A DNA stretch of 64,000 nt from Acidiphilium acidophilum (GCF_033842475.1 NZ_JAWXYB010000018.1:2153501-2217500); one strand, 5' to 3'. Shown: positions 18,522 to 28,327, counted from the stretch's first letter. Notes: generated by a model from the letters alone, not told the origin. Numbers and translations: made by a program.

Positions 18522-19307
18522 ATGGCCGCAAAACCACCGTCCAACCAGCAGTCCAGCGCTCCCCAATCGACCGGGGCGATGATCCGGGAATGGGTCGTCA
18601 CCCTCGTTTACGTTGTCGTGATTGCGGTTTTCATCCGCTCGTTCCTGTTCGAACCGTTTTTCATTCCCTCGGGCAGCCTGACGCCAACACTTCTGCCAGG
18701 CGATTTCATTCTTGTTACGAAATGGAACTATGGCTACTCGCGCTGGTCGTTCCCTTTCGGCGAACCCGATTTCAAGGGCCGCATTTTCGGCTCGTTGCCC
18801 AAGCAGGGTCAGATCGCGGTGTTCGCCCTGCCGCGCGACCCCAGCATCGACTATATCAAGCGCGTCATCGGCGAACCGGGCGATACCGTGCAGATGACCA
18901 AGGGTCAGCTCTACATCAACGGCAAGGAGGTGCCCCGCACGCCGGACGGCACCTATGTCGAAACCCCGCTCGATGATGGCCAGGGCGTGCCGATCACCGT
19001 GAAACTCTACAAGGAAACCCTGCCGGACGGCGTCACCCACCTGATCGCCAAGGCGACCGACAAGGGCTTCGCCAACAACACGCCGGTCTATCACGTGCCG
19101 CCCGACCATTTGTTCATGATGGGCGACAACCGCGATTTCAGCGAAGATTCCCGCTTCCTCGATGCGGTGGGCTACATTCCGCTCCAGAATTTCGTCGGCC
19201 GCGCCCGGTTCATCTGGTTCTCGATCCGCCTCGATCACCCGTGGTGGGAAATCTGGTACTGGCCGGTCGATATCAGATGGGACCGCATCTTCAAGGTCAT
19301 TAAATGA
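18522..19307 (+). CDS. lepB: Signal peptidase I
   Basis: 261-residue inner-membrane protease that removes Sec and Tat signal peptides. One membrane segment (about residues 22-42) precedes the catalytic serine S52 in FFIPSGSLTP; the residue after it is Leu instead of the usual Met. The general-base lysine is K113 in SIDYIKRVIGEPGD, and GDNRDFSEDSR is box E. ATG 18522 is chosen over an upstream open frame (from 18417) because it gives the usual short N-terminus. It is the first gene of lepB-rnc-era with ATGA overlap to rnc. Confidence 0.94.
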   Translation: MAAKPPSNQQSSAPQSTGAMIREWVVTLVYVVVIAVFIRSFLFEPFFIPSGSLTPTLLPGDFILVTKWNYGYSRWSFPFGEPDFKGRIFGSLPKQGQIAVFALPRDPSIDYIKRVIGEPGDTVQMTKGQLYINGKEVPRTPDGTYVETPLDDGQGVPITVKLYKETLPDGVTHLIAKATDKGFANNTPVYHVPPDHLFMMGDNRDFSEDSRFLDAVGYIPLQNFVGRARFIWFSIRLDHPWWEIWYWPVDIRWDRIFKVIK

Positions 19308-19972
19308 CCACGAAGGCCGAGGCCCTGCTCGGCCATGAATTCACCCGCAAGGACCTGCTCGCCGAAGCCCTCACCCATCGCTCGGCGGTTGGCCAGGGCG
19401 GTGCGGGCTCGAACGAACGGCTCGAATTCATCGGCGACCGCGTGCTCGGCCTGCTGGTCGCGGAATGGCTGATCGAGCGATTCCCCCGCGAACGTGAAGG
19501 CGCGCTCGGTCCGCGCCTCGCTTATCTGGTTTCGCGCCCTTCGCTCGCCGGCATCGCCGAGCATATCGGGATCGCCGATCTGCTCGATGTCTCGCCGGGG
19601 GAATCCCGCCGCGGTGTACGCAACCGCTCGACCGTGCTCGCTGACGCGCTCGAAGCTCTGATCGGCGCGCTCTATACCGATGGCGGGCTGACCCCGGCAC
19701 GCAATTTCATCCGCCATGCCTTCGCCACCGTGATCGACGCGCAGGATTCGGCACCGCCCAAGGACCCGAAAACCGCGCTGCAGGAATACGCCCTGGCCCG
19801 CAGCCCGATCCTGCCGGCCTACGAAATTCTCGCCCGCACCGGCCCCTCCCATGCGCCGAAATTCCACATCCAGGTGACCGTGGGGACCGAAACCGCCGAG
19901 GGCCAGGCCGGCACCAGGCGCGAAGCTGAACAGAACGCGGCCCGTAACCTTCTCGATCGGCTCAAATCATGA
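19304..19972 (+). CDS. rnc: Ribonuclease III
   Basis: 222-residue double-strand-specific endoribonuclease for rRNA and mRNA processing. The signature NERLEFIGDRVLGLLVAEWL lies near residue 37, with a second acidic cluster in ADALEALIGALYTDGG. The double-stranded RNA-binding domain occupies about residues 150-222 (DPKTALQEYA to the C-terminus). Start and stop both overlap neighbours by ATGA, giving coupled expression with lepB and era, a conserved arrangement. Confidence 0.96.
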   Translation: MTTKAEALLGHEFTRKDLLAEALTHRSAVGQGGAGSNERLEFIGDRVLGLLVAEWLIERFPREREGALGPRLAYLVSRPSLAGIAEHIGIADLLDVSPGESRRGVRNRSTVLADALEALIGALYTDGGLTPARNFIRHAFATVIDAQDSAPPKDPKTALQEYALARSPILPAYEILARTGPSHAPKFHIQVTVGTETAEGQAGTRREAEQNAARNLLDRLKS

Positions 19973-20856
19973 CCACACGTTGCGGCTACGTTGCCCTGCT
20001 CGGCAGGCCCAATGCCGGGAAATCCACCCTGCTCAACCAGGCCGTCGGCGCCAAGGTCTCGATCGTGACGCCCAAGGCGCAGACCACGCGCTTCCGGGTC
20101 AGCGGTATCGTGATGCGGCAGACCGCCCAGATCGTCCTGATCGACACGCCGGGCCTGTTCGCCCCGAAGCGCCGGCTCGACCGCGCCATGGTCGCCGCGG
20201 CGTGGGACAGTGTCGCCGGGGCGGATCTCGCGTGCATGCTGGTCGATGCCTTCCGCGCCAAGCCCGACGATCTCGCCGAACCGCTCGAAGCCCTCGCCCG
20301 CACTGGCCGCAAGCGCTGGCTTATCCTCAACAAGATCGACCTGCTGCCCCGCGAAAAGCTCCTGCCGCTGGCGGAAACCCTCGCCAAAGCCGGCAGCTTC
20401 GCCGAGGTCTTCATGATCAGTGCGCTGAAGCGGGACGGCATCGACCACCTGCTCGATGCCATGGGCAAGGCCATGCCCGAAGGCCCGCACCTTTATCCGG
20501 AAGACGAACTCACCGACCAGACCGACCGCATGCTCGCCGCCGAACTGGTCCGCGAACAGATATTCATGCAACTCCGCGAAGAAATTCCCTACGGTGCCTC
20601 GGTCGAAACCGAAAGCTTCAAGGACCTCGCCGACGGCTCGGCACGGATCGACCTGACGATTTACGTCGCCCGCGCCGCCCACAAGAAAATCATGCTCGGC
20701 GAGGGCGGAGCCCAGATCAAGTCGATCGGCACCAAAGCGCGAACCCAGCTCGAAAAACTCCTCGAACGCCGGGTTCATCTGTTCCTCAACGTCAAGGATC
20801 GGCCGGGCTGGGACGAAGAATCGGCGAGGCTCCGGGCGCTGGGGCTGGAGGGTTAG
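19969..20856 (+). CDS. era: GTPase Era
   Basis: 295-residue GTPase for 16S rRNA maturation and 30S assembly. G1 is GRPNAGKSTLLN, G2 lies in TPKAQTTR, G3 is DTPGL and G4 is NKID. The C-terminal KH domain contains IMLGEGGAQIKSIGTKARTQ. recO, which often follows era in alphaproteobacteria, is not here. The stop TAG at 20854-20856 overlaps the stop codon of the convergent acyl-CoA dehydrogenase gene. Confidence 0.97.
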   Translation: MTTRCGYVALLGRPNAGKSTLLNQAVGAKVSIVTPKAQTTRFRVSGIVMRQTAQIVLIDTPGLFAPKRRLDRAMVAAAWDSVAGADLACMLVDAFRAKPDDLAEPLEALARTGRKRWLILNKIDLLPREKLLPLAETLAKAGSFAEVFMISALKRDGIDHLLDAMGKAMPEGPHLYPEDELTDQTDRMLAAELVREQIFMQLREEIPYGASVETESFKDLADGSARIDLTIYVARAAHKKIMLGEGGAQIKSIGTKARTQLEKLLERRVHLFLNVKDRPGWDEESARLRALGLEG

Positions 20857-21971
20857 GCGGCCAGCCGCCGCAAATGATAATCGGCGTCGCCGAACTGCAT
20901 CTCGATCATCGTCAGCCGCTTGAACAGATGCCCGGCCTTGTATTCCATCGTCACGCCGATCCCGCCATGCAGTTGCACCGCTTGCTGACCCACGAATTTC
21001 GCCGCTTTTCCCACTGCCGCCTTGGCCATCGCGATCGCCTCGCCCCGCACCTTCGCATCATCGTCCGCCGCTGACAGGGCGGCGAAAATCGCCATGCTGC
21101 GCGCCTGCTCCAGCGCGACATACATATCGACCGCGCGATGCTGCAACACCTGGAACGCCGAGATGGCGACACCGAACTGCTTGCGCGTCTTCATGTAATC
21201 GACGGTCATGGCAATCAGCGCCTCCATGGCGCCGACCGCCTCGGCGCAGAGCGCGGCAATCGCCTCGTCGACCGCCCGCTCCAGCACGGCAAGATCACCG
21301 ATCAGCCGCGCTGCCGGCACGCGCACGTTGGCAAGCGAAATCTCCGCCCCCCGCAAGGCATCCTGCATCGGATATCCCCGCCGGGAAACCCCTTCCGCCT
21401 TCGCGTCGATCAGGAACAGCCCCACCCCGTCCCGATCCCGCGTCCCGCCCGACATCCGCGCGCTGACGATCAGGTAATCCGCCGAATCGCCCGCAATGAC
21501 CACGGTTTTATCACCCTCGATTACGAAATCGTCCCCGTCCCGCCGCGCGGTCGTTGTGATATCGTTCAGGTCATACCTCGAATGCCGCTCGGTATGGGCG
21601 ACCGCCACGATCGCCTCACCGGCAGCAATCTTTGCGATCACTTCCTCGCGCAGAGCGCCCGGCGTGCCATGACGAAGCACCGCCCCGGCAAACACGACGC
21701 TCGCCAGATACGGCTCCAGCGCCACCGCCTTGCCGATCTCCTCCATGATGATCATCGTCTCGACCGGCCCGCCACCGAACCCGCCCTGCGCTTCGTCGAA
21801 CGGCAGCGCCAGCAACCCCGCCTCGGCATATTCCGCCCACACCGCGCGATCGAACCCGTCCGGCTGTTTCGCATAGGCCTTGCGCATCTCGAAATCACCG
21901 TACCGCGCGGCAAACAACTTGCCGACACTGTCACGGAGCAGACGCTGTTCATCGGTGAAATCGAAGTCCAT
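20853..21971 (-). CDS. Acyl-CoA dehydrogenase (short/medium family)
   Basis: 372-residue flavoenzyme for the first step of beta-oxidation. The N-terminal domain starts MDFDFTDEQRLLRDSV, the C-terminal helical domain has FGVAISAFQVLQHRAVDM and QLHGGIGVT. The frame runs 34 codons further upstream through the AT-rich repeat, but the start MDFDFTDEQ is normal for the family. It is the last gene of the beta-oxidation operon. The paired dehydrogenase just upstream suggests the two may form a heteromeric alpha2beta2 enzyme as in some steroid-side-chain dehydrogenases; this is an inference. No terminator is evident before the convergent era gene. Confidence 0.9.
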   Translation of the reverse strand: MDFDFTDEQRLLRDSVGKLFAARYGDFEMRKAYAKQPDGFDRAVWAEYAEAGLLALPFDEAQGGFGGGPVETMIIMEEIGKAVALEPYLASVVFAGAVLRHGTPGALREEVIAKIAAGEAIVAVAHTERHSRYDLNDITTTARRDGDDFVIEGDKTVVIAGDSADYLIVSARMSGGTRDRDGVGLFLIDAKAEGVSRRGYPMQDALRGAEISLANVRVPAARLIGDLAVLERAVDEAIAALCAEAVGAMEALIAMTVDYMKTRKQFGVAISAFQVLQHRAVDMYVALEQARSMAIFAALSAADDDAKVRGEAIAMAKAAVGKAAKFVGQQAVQLHGGIGVTMEYKAGHLFKRLTMIEMQFGDADYHLRRLAA

Positions 21972-21998
21972 GTCGGGTTCCTTGGCAGAGAAAAGAAA

Positions 21999-22122
21999 GG
22001 CTTCTTTTTTGTAAAAAAGAAGCAAAAAACTTTTGTTACTTTGGATTCGGGGGTGGCAGGGGTCGTGCTCCACGGTGGGGAATTACCGAAAGTTTTTTCG
22101 TTCTTTTTTACAAAAAAGAACT
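21999..22122. repeat. AT-rich paired-palindrome repeat (copy B)
   Basis: Left palindrome at 22000-22023 (GCTTCTTTTTTG + TAAAAAAGAAGC), then CAAAAAACTTTT, a GC-rich core of about 55 bp, AAAGTTTTTTC, and right palindrome 22100-22121 (GTTCTTTTTTA + CAAAAAAGAAC). It lies between two co-directed acyl-CoA dehydrogenase genes, 8 nt after the stop of the upstream one. Confidence 0.85.
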
Positions 22123-22129
22123 GCTGCCT

Positions 22130-23341
22130 TCAAAACCCCAGTATCGCCTTGGCAATGATATTCCGCTGTATCTCGTTCGATCCCCCATAGATCGAAATCT
22201 TGCGCCAATTGAAATAGGTCGGTGCCGCATAGGCCGCATCGTCCGGGCCGATCGGGGTGTTGTTGCCTTCGTCCTCGGCATCGGTCGAGCGTTGATACGG
22301 CATCGCCAGCGGTCCGACCACATCCATCAGAAGTTCGGTCGTCGCCTGCTGAATTTCAGATCCCTTGATCTTCAGCACGGATGATTTGGGGTCCGGCGCC
22401 CCGTGCCGGCCCGATTTCCGTGCCTCCGCCAGCACCCGCAACTGCGTGATTTCCAGCGCCTTGAGCTCGACCTCGACCGTGGCGAGTTTCTCGCGAAACC
22501 ACGGCGCCTGCAGCAACGTGCCGTCCCCGGCGCGTTCCTTCGCCGCCAGTTCGCGCACCCGCCGCAGCCGCTGCTTGGAAACGCCGACGCGGGCGATGCT
22601 GGTCCTTTCGTTTCCGAGCAGGAACTTGGCGTAATCCCAGCCCTTGTTCTCCTCGCCGACCAGGTTCTCCACCGGCACCTTCACCTCGTCGAACCACACT
22701 TCATTGACCTCGTGCCCGCCATCGATCAACTGGATCGGTCGCACCGTGATGCCCGGCGTTTTCATGTCGACAAGGATGAAGGAAATACCTTGCTGTTTCT
22801 TCGCCGCCTGCAAATCGGTCCGGGCCAGCACGAAAATCCAGTCGGCATATTGCGCGAGCGTCGTCCAGGTCTTCTGACCGTTGATGATGTAATGATCCCC
22901 CTCCCGCCGCGCCGTGGTCTTCAGCCCGGCAAGATCCGACCCTGCGCCGGGTTCGGAGAAGCCCTGGCACCACCAGATGTCCAGATTCGCAGTCCCCGGC
23001 AGGAACTTCCGCTTCTGCGCGTCGTTCCCGAAGGTCGCGATCACCGGCCCCACCATCGAGACATTGAACGGCAGCGGCTGCGGTGCCGGGGCCGATTGCA
23101 GCTCGTCGATCAGGATGAATTCCTGCACCGGGCTCCAATCCTGCCCACCCCATTCCTTCGGCCAGTGCGGCGTCGCCCAGCCTTTCGTATTCAGTTTTGC
23201 CTGCCAGTCAACGATATCCTGCTTGGCGATCTCGCGCCCCTCGATCATCCGCTGCTGCACCTCGCGCGGCAAATTGTCGCGGATGAACGCGCGGATCTCA
23301 TCGCGAAACGTCAGTTCCTCAGCCGAAAAACTCAGTTCCAT
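22130..23341 (-). CDS. Acyl-CoA dehydrogenase
   Basis: 403-residue acyl-CoA dehydrogenase, larger than its partner at 20853. Features are GWATPHWPKEWGGQDWSP, the FAD/substrate block WWCQGFSEPGAGSDLAGLKT and the C-terminal YGGSNEIQRNIIAKAILGF, typical of the FadE-like subfamily found in pairs. The start at 23341 (MELSFSAEELTFRDEI) is chosen over an upstream in-frame Met. It precedes copy B of the palindromic repeat and the second dehydrogenase. Confidence 0.92.
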   Translation of the reverse strand: MELSFSAEELTFRDEIRAFIRDNLPREVQQRMIEGREIAKQDIVDWQAKLNTKGWATPHWPKEWGGQDWSPVQEFILIDELQSAPAPQPLPFNVSMVGPVIATFGNDAQKRKFLPGTANLDIWWCQGFSEPGAGSDLAGLKTTARREGDHYIINGQKTWTTLAQYADWIFVLARTDLQAAKKQQGISFILVDMKTPGITVRPIQLIDGGHEVNEVWFDEVKVPVENLVGEENKGWDYAKFLLGNERTSIARVGVSKQRLRRVRELAAKERAGDGTLLQAPWFREKLATVEVELKALEITQLRVLAEARKSGRHGAPDPKSSVLKIKGSEIQQATTELLMDVVGPLAMPYQRSTDAEDEGNNTPIGPDDAAYAAPTYFNWRKISIYGGSNEIQRNIIAKAILGF

Positions 23342-23351
23342 CGCCCGCCCC

Positions 23352-24533
23352 CTAATTGATCTCGAACAATCCGGCAGCCCCCTGGCCACCGCCGATGCAC
23401 ATGGTGACCACGGCGAACTTCGCACCCCGCCGCCGGCCCTCGATCAGCGCATGCCCCGTCATCCGCGCCCCGCTCATCCCGTACGGATGCCCGATCGAGA
23501 TGGACCCGCCATCGACATTGAGCTTCGCCGGATCGATCCCGAGCCGATCCCGACAATAGATCACCTGGCTCGCGAACGCCTCGTTCAACTCCCACAGATC
23601 GATATCATCCACCGTCAGACCATGCCGCTTCAACAGGCGCGGCACCGCGAACACCGGCCCGATCCCCATTTCGTCCGGCTCGCAGCCGGCCACCACGAAC
23701 CCGCGAAACACGCCCATCGGCGTCAACCCGCGCGCGGCCGCCTCGGTATCGGACATCAGCACACATGCCGAGGCGCCATCCGAGAGCTGGCTCGCATTGC
23801 CCGCCGTGATGAACTGATCCTCGCCGCGCACCGGCTTGAGCTTCGCCAACCCCTCAAGCGTGGTCTCGGGCCGGTTGCCCTCGTCCTGGCGCAAGGTGAT
23901 CTCCTCATGCGAAACCGCCTTGGTCTCCTTGTTCTCGATCGCCTTGATCGTAGTGATCGGCACGATCTCGGCGGCGAACCGTCCGGCCTGCTGCCCCGCT
24001 GCCGTCCGCCGCTGGCTCTCCAGCGCATACTCATCCTGCGCCGCCCGGCTCACGCCATAGCGCGCCGCAACGATGTCCGCCGTTTCGATCATCGGCATAT
24101 AGACCGCCGGTTTGTGCTCGATCAGCCAGGGATCGAGATTCCGCCCGTTATTGACCGGGTTGGACGTCAGGCTGATACACTCAAGCCCGCCCGCCAGAAC
24201 CACCGGCGCACCCTCGACCAAAATCTCGTGGGCGGCCATCGCGATCGCCTGCAACCCCGACGAACAGAACCGGTTGACCGTCATCGCCGCTGCGTTCACC
24301 GCAACCCCCGCCCGCACCGCTGCCAGCCGCGCGACATTGCCACCGGTCGTTCCCTCCGGCGTTGCGCATCCCATCACCACATCCTCGATGTCCAGCGGAT
24401 CGAGTTGCGCCCGCTCCATCGCATGGCGCAACGCATGGGCACCCAGCGTCGGGCCCGTGGTGATGTTGAACGCGCCCCGATACGCCTTGCCGATCGGGGT
24501 CCGGGCAGTAGACACAATGACAGCCTCAACCAT
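23352..24533 (-). CDS. Acetyl-CoA acetyltransferase (thiolase)
   Basis: 393-residue thiolase, final step of beta-oxidation (cleavage of 3-ketoacyl-CoA). The acyl-accepting cysteine is C90 in VNRFCSSGLQ; the catalytic His is in SIGHPYGMSG and the second Cys in VTMCIGGGQG. ATG at 24533 is preferred over TTG 24539 because AGGAGT lies 5 nt before it. It is third in the operon, 10 nt after the CoA ligase gene and 10 nt before the next dehydrogenase. Confidence 0.94.
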   Translation of the reverse strand: MVEAVIVSTARTPIGKAYRGAFNITTGPTLGAHALRHAMERAQLDPLDIEDVVMGCATPEGTTGGNVARLAAVRAGVAVNAAAMTVNRFCSSGLQAIAMAAHEILVEGAPVVLAGGLECISLTSNPVNNGRNLDPWLIEHKPAVYMPMIETADIVAARYGVSRAAQDEYALESQRRTAAGQQAGRFAAEIVPITTIKAIENKETKAVSHEEITLRQDEGNRPETTLEGLAKLKPVRGEDQFITAGNASQLSDGASACVLMSDTEAAARGLTPMGVFRGFVVAGCEPDEMGIGPVFAVPRLLKRHGLTVDDIDLWELNEAFASQVIYCRDRLGIDPAKLNVDGGSISIGHPYGMSGARMTGHALIEGRRRGAKFAVVTMCIGGGQGAAGLFEIN

Positions 24534-24542
24534 GCGCAACTC

Positions 24543-26231
24543 CTAACCGAATGTCTGCTTCCGATGATCCGCCGCGGCCTCCGCCGCCAGTTCCTTGCGC
24601 GAAAACTTCCCCACCGATGTCCTGGGCAGGCTGTCGCGAAATTCCACCGCCACCGGCATTTCGTGGCGTCCCAGCTTGTCCGCGAGGAAGGCACGCAACT
24701 CCTCGATCGTGAACGATGCCGCATGCGCCTTCAACGTCACGAACGCCTTGGCCGATTGGCCCCGATAATCATCCGGCACGCCCACCACGATCACCTCGGC
24801 CACGTCCGGATGCTCATAGATCGCCTGTTCGATCTGGGTCGGATAGACATTGAACCCGCCGGAGATGATCATGTCCTTCTTGCGGTCGACCAGAAACACC
24901 ATGCCATCCTGATCGATATACCCGACATCCCCGGTCAGGAAATGCCCATCGACGAAGACCCGTGCAGTCTCGTCGGGCGCATTCCAGTAGCCCTTGAACA
25001 GATTGGGCGATCTGATCCTGATCTCGCCGGTCTCGCCATACGGCAGGACCCGTGCCGGATCATCGAGTGCCACGACATCGAGCTTCACCCCCGGCAACGG
25101 CATTCCCGCCGAGCCATGCTTGAACATACCGTCGAGCAGGTTGCCGGTGCCGGCCGACGCCGTTTCGCTCATTCCCCAGCCGCCGCCGAGCCGCATCCCG
25201 GTCAACCGTTCGAACCGCTGCCCGATCTCGATCGGCAGCGGTGCCCCACCCGATCCCACCAGCCTGAGCGACGATAGATCCCGCCGGTCCAGATCGGGGA
25301 TATTCGCCAGCGCGATCCACATGGTCGGCACGCCGGGGAAATAACTCGCCTTGTTCACCTCGATGTCGTGCAACACAGTCGCGGCGTCGAACTTCAGGCG
25401 CAACATCAGCAGGCTGCCGCGCGAGAGTTGCAACAACAGCAACACCACCAGCGCATAGATGTGAAACAACGGGAGCACGCAGATCGCCCGAAACCGCGTC
25501 CCCGGCGGAAACCGCCCCTGTCCATCGAAAAAGGCCGCATAAATCGCAACCGAGGCCCGCAGCGTCGCATGGGTGTGCATCGCTCCCTTGGGCAATCCGG
25601 TGGTCCCGCCGGTATATTGCAGCAGCGCCAGCCCATCCGGATCGATCGCGGGCAACACCACATCCGCCCCGCGCCCCAGCGCCCGCAACGCAGGTATCGT
25701 GATGATCCGTGGATCGTCCTGCGGGATCGGCGGATGCGCCATTCCGGGAATCGCCCCGAACTGCGCATCATCCCCCACGATCAACCGATCGACATGCCCG
25801 GCCTCCAGCAACCGCACCGCCGTCGCCAGCATCGTGCCCAGATTGGTGCACACCAGCACCCGCGCGCCGGAATCGTGCAGTTTGTGAATCAACTCCCGTT
25901 CGGCATCGAGCGGCGAGAGATGCGCCACCACCAGCCCTGCCGCCAGCGTGCCGAAAAAACTGAACGGATGCCCCGGCGAATTGGGCAGATACAACGCGAC
26001 CCGCTCGCCCGGCCGCAACCCGAGCGCAACCAGCCCTTTGGCAACCTCATCGACCGCAACACCGAGTTCGGCGAAACTGATCTCATGCCCGCGATATTCG
26101 AGTGCCGGTTCCGTGCCGAACCGCGCAATGGTGTTCGCGAGCATCGCCGGGATCGTCTCATGCGGGATCTCGATATCCCATGACAATCCTGCTGGATAAT
26201 TCCGCTCCCAGGGAAACGGCCGCCCGCTCAC
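24543..26231 (-). CDS. Long-chain-fatty-acid--CoA ligase
   Basis: 562-residue AMP-forming adenylating enzyme that activates fatty acids with CoA. The P-loop-like motif is LLQYTGGTTGLPKGAMHTH, the second core motif is GWGMSETASAGT, and TGDVGYIDQDGMVFLVDRKK and the late GKFSRKEL (catalytic lysine region) are present. It belongs to the FadD-like group, consistent with its position between the beta-oxidation enzymes. The start overlaps the stop of the upstream multifunctional enzyme gene (ATGA). Confidence 0.93.
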   Translation of the reverse strand: MSGRPFPWERNYPAGLSWDIEIPHETIPAMLANTIARFGTEPALEYRGHEISFAELGVAVDEVAKGLVALGLRPGERVALYLPNSPGHPFSFFGTLAAGLVVAHLSPLDAERELIHKLHDSGARVLVCTNLGTMLATAVRLLEAGHVDRLIVGDDAQFGAIPGMAHPPIPQDDPRIITIPALRALGRGADVVLPAIDPDGLALLQYTGGTTGLPKGAMHTHATLRASVAIYAAFFDGQGRFPPGTRFRAICVLPLFHIYALVVLLLLQLSRGSLLMLRLKFDAATVLHDIEVNKASYFPGVPTMWIALANIPDLDRRDLSSLRLVGSGGAPLPIEIGQRFERLTGMRLGGGWGMSETASAGTGNLLDGMFKHGSAGMPLPGVKLDVVALDDPARVLPYGETGEIRIRSPNLFKGYWNAPDETARVFVDGHFLTGDVGYIDQDGMVFLVDRKKDMIISGGFNVYPTQIEQAIYEHPDVAEVIVVGVPDDYRGQSAKAFVTLKAHAASFTIEELRAFLADKLGRHEMPVAVEFRDSLPRTSVGKFSRKELAAEAAADHRKQTFG

Positions 26232-28327
26232 GCCGCAGCGGCCTTTGCATCCTTGCCGATATCGGCAAATCCCTTGCCCTGCTCCGCCAATTGCCGCAGC
26301 AGCGCCGCCGGCCGCACCCCCTCATCGCCGCTCGCCCCGGCATAATGCTCAAGCCGCGCCACGATCTCCGGCAACCCGACCAGATCGGCATGAAAACACG
26401 GCCCGCCCCGCCACACCGGCCAGCCATACCCGTACACCCATACCACATCGATATCCGATGGCCGGATCGCGATGCCCTCTTCGAGAATCCGCGCCGCCTC
26501 GTTGATCATCGGATAGGTCATCCGCTCGAGGATCTCCTGATCCCCGATCGCCCGCCGCGTCACGCCGAGCCGCGCCGAAGTCTCGATGATCAACGCCTCG
26601 ACCTCGGGGTCCGGTGTCGGCGTCCGGCTACCGCTTTCATATAGGTAATAGCCCCGCCCGGTCTTCTGCCCGAACCGGCCCTGCTCGCACAGCACATCGG
26701 AAATCGGCGCTGTCACGCCACGATGTTTGCGAATCCGCCACCCCACGTCCAGCCCGGCCAGATCGCCCATCGCGAACGGCCCCATCGGAAACCCGAATTT
26801 CAGCACCACGGCATCGACCTGCTGCGGCAGCGCGCCCTCCAGCAGCAGCCGCTCGCATTCGGTGGTCCGACGCGCCAGCATCCGGTTGCCGACGAACCCG
26901 TCGCAATTGCCAACCACGACCGGTACCTTGCCCATCGCCTTGCCCACCGCAATCGCGGTCGCGATTGCCTGATGCGAGGTGTCCCTGCCGCGCACGATCT
27001 CCAGCAGTTTCATCACATTGGCGGGCGAGAAAAAATGCATCCCCAGCACATCGGCCGGTCGGGCCGTCGCCGCCGCGATCGCGTCGATATCCAGCGTCGA
27101 GGTATTGGTCGCCAGCACCGCGCCGGATTTCGCCACCCCGTCGAGCCGGGCGAAAATCTCCTTCTTGAGGTCCATTTCCTCGAAAGCGGCCTCGATCACC
27201 ATATCCGCCTCGGCAAGCCGCGCCCAATCCGTCGTCCCGCTCACCAGCGCCATTCGCGCCTCGGTTGCCCCCGCAGGCAACGCCCCGCGCCTGACCGAAA
27301 TATCATACGTCTCGCGCACCCGGTCCAACCCTCGCTGCAACGCAGCCTCGCCGGTTTCCACCAGCGTCACCGGCACCCCGGCATTGGCGAAATTCATCGC
27401 GATCCCGCCACCCATGGTGCCCGCGCCGATCACCGCCGCCTGCCCGATTGCCGCCGGTTTCAGCCCCGACGCCATGCCCGGAATTTTCTGCGCCTCGCGC
27501 TCGGCGAAAAACACATGCCGCTGCGCGCGCGACTGATCTCCGGTCACCAGCCGCATGAACATCGCGCGCTCCGCCGCCAGCCCCGCCTCGAAATCCATGG
27601 TGAACGCATTGCGCACCGACTCGACACACGCCGCCGGTGCCTCGATCCCGCGCAACCGCTTCACCGCGTCCGCCGCTGCCCGCTCGAACGCTGCCGGGTC
27701 CGCCTTCGCCGCCGCCAGCTTCTCATCGCGATCCCGCACCCGCACCGGTGACGTGGTGCCGATCGTATGCGCGAAATCCACCGCCCCTTGGACCGGTTCG
27801 GCCACGACCGCGTCGATCAGCCCATCCGCCAACGCCGCCTTGGCCCCGATCATTTTGCCCGAAACGATCGCGGTCACCGCCTTCTCCGGCCCGATCAGCC
27901 GGGGCAGCCGCTGCGTGCCGCCCGCGCCCGGCAACAGACCGAGCTTGACTTCCGGCAGTCCCATCCGCGCTGACTCGGTCGCCACCCGATAGTGGCACCC
28001 CATCGCCAGCTCCAGCCCGCCCCCGAGCGTCGTGCCGAACAGGGCCGCAATCGTCGGCTTCGAACACTCGTCGAACCGCTCGATCACCTCATGCAAACCC
28101 GGATCACGCGGCGGGGTGCCAAACTCGGTAATATCCGCCCCTGCGGAGAACGTGCGGCCCCGGCACGCCAGCACGATCACCTTCACCGCCGGATCGGCCT
28201 CGGCCCGCGTCAACGCTTCGACCAGCCCGTCCCGTACCGCATGACCCAGCGCGTTGACCGGCGGATTGTCGATCGCAATGATCGCCACACCCTGATCGAC
28301 GTCGAGATGAACAACTTGCCGGCTCAT
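26228..28327 (-). CDS. Bifunctional enoyl-CoA hydratase / 3-hydroxyacyl-CoA dehydrogenase
   Basis: 699-residue FadB/FadJ-type protein performing the second and third steps of beta-oxidation. Residues 1-190 form a crotonase domain with SAGADITEF and LGGGLELAMGCHYRVA (oxyanion glycine). The NAD-binding domain starts at AAVIGAGTMGGGIAMNFANAG, and the C-terminal helical domain has FGFPMGPFAMGDLAGLD. First gene of the operon, so its upstream 150 nt should hold the promoter; no clear element is identified. Confidence 0.94.
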   Translation of the reverse strand: MSRQVVHLDVDQGVAIIAIDNPPVNALGHAVRDGLVEALTRAEADPAVKVIVLACRGRTFSAGADITEFGTPPRDPGLHEVIERFDECSKPTIAALFGTTLGGGLELAMGCHYRVATESARMGLPEVKLGLLPGAGGTQRLPRLIGPEKAVTAIVSGKMIGAKAALADGLIDAVVAEPVQGAVDFAHTIGTTSPVRVRDRDEKLAAAKADPAAFERAAADAVKRLRGIEAPAACVESVRNAFTMDFEAGLAAERAMFMRLVTGDQSRAQRHVFFAEREAQKIPGMASGLKPAAIGQAAVIGAGTMGGGIAMNFANAGVPVTLVETGEAALQRGLDRVRETYDISVRRGALPAGATEARMALVSGTTDWARLAEADMVIEAAFEEMDLKKEIFARLDGVAKSGAVLATNTSTLDIDAIAAATARPADVLGMHFFSPANVMKLLEIVRGRDTSHQAIATAIAVGKAMGKVPVVVGNCDGFVGNRMLARRTTECERLLLEGALPQQVDAVVLKFGFPMGPFAMGDLAGLDVGWRIRKHRGVTAPISDVLCEQGRFGQKTGRGYYLYESGSRTPTPDPEVEALIIETSARLGVTRRAIGDQEILERMTYPMINEAARILEEGIAIRPSDIDVVWVYGYGWPVWRGGPCFHADLVGLPEIVARLEHYAGASGDEGVRPAALLRQLAEQGKGFADIGKDAKAAAA

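Noticed and set aside
22914-25277. 787-codon open frame antisense to the beta-oxidation genes
   Set aside because: The minus strand has clear acyl-CoA dehydrogenase, thiolase and CoA ligase genes; the frame is a codon-bias artefact.
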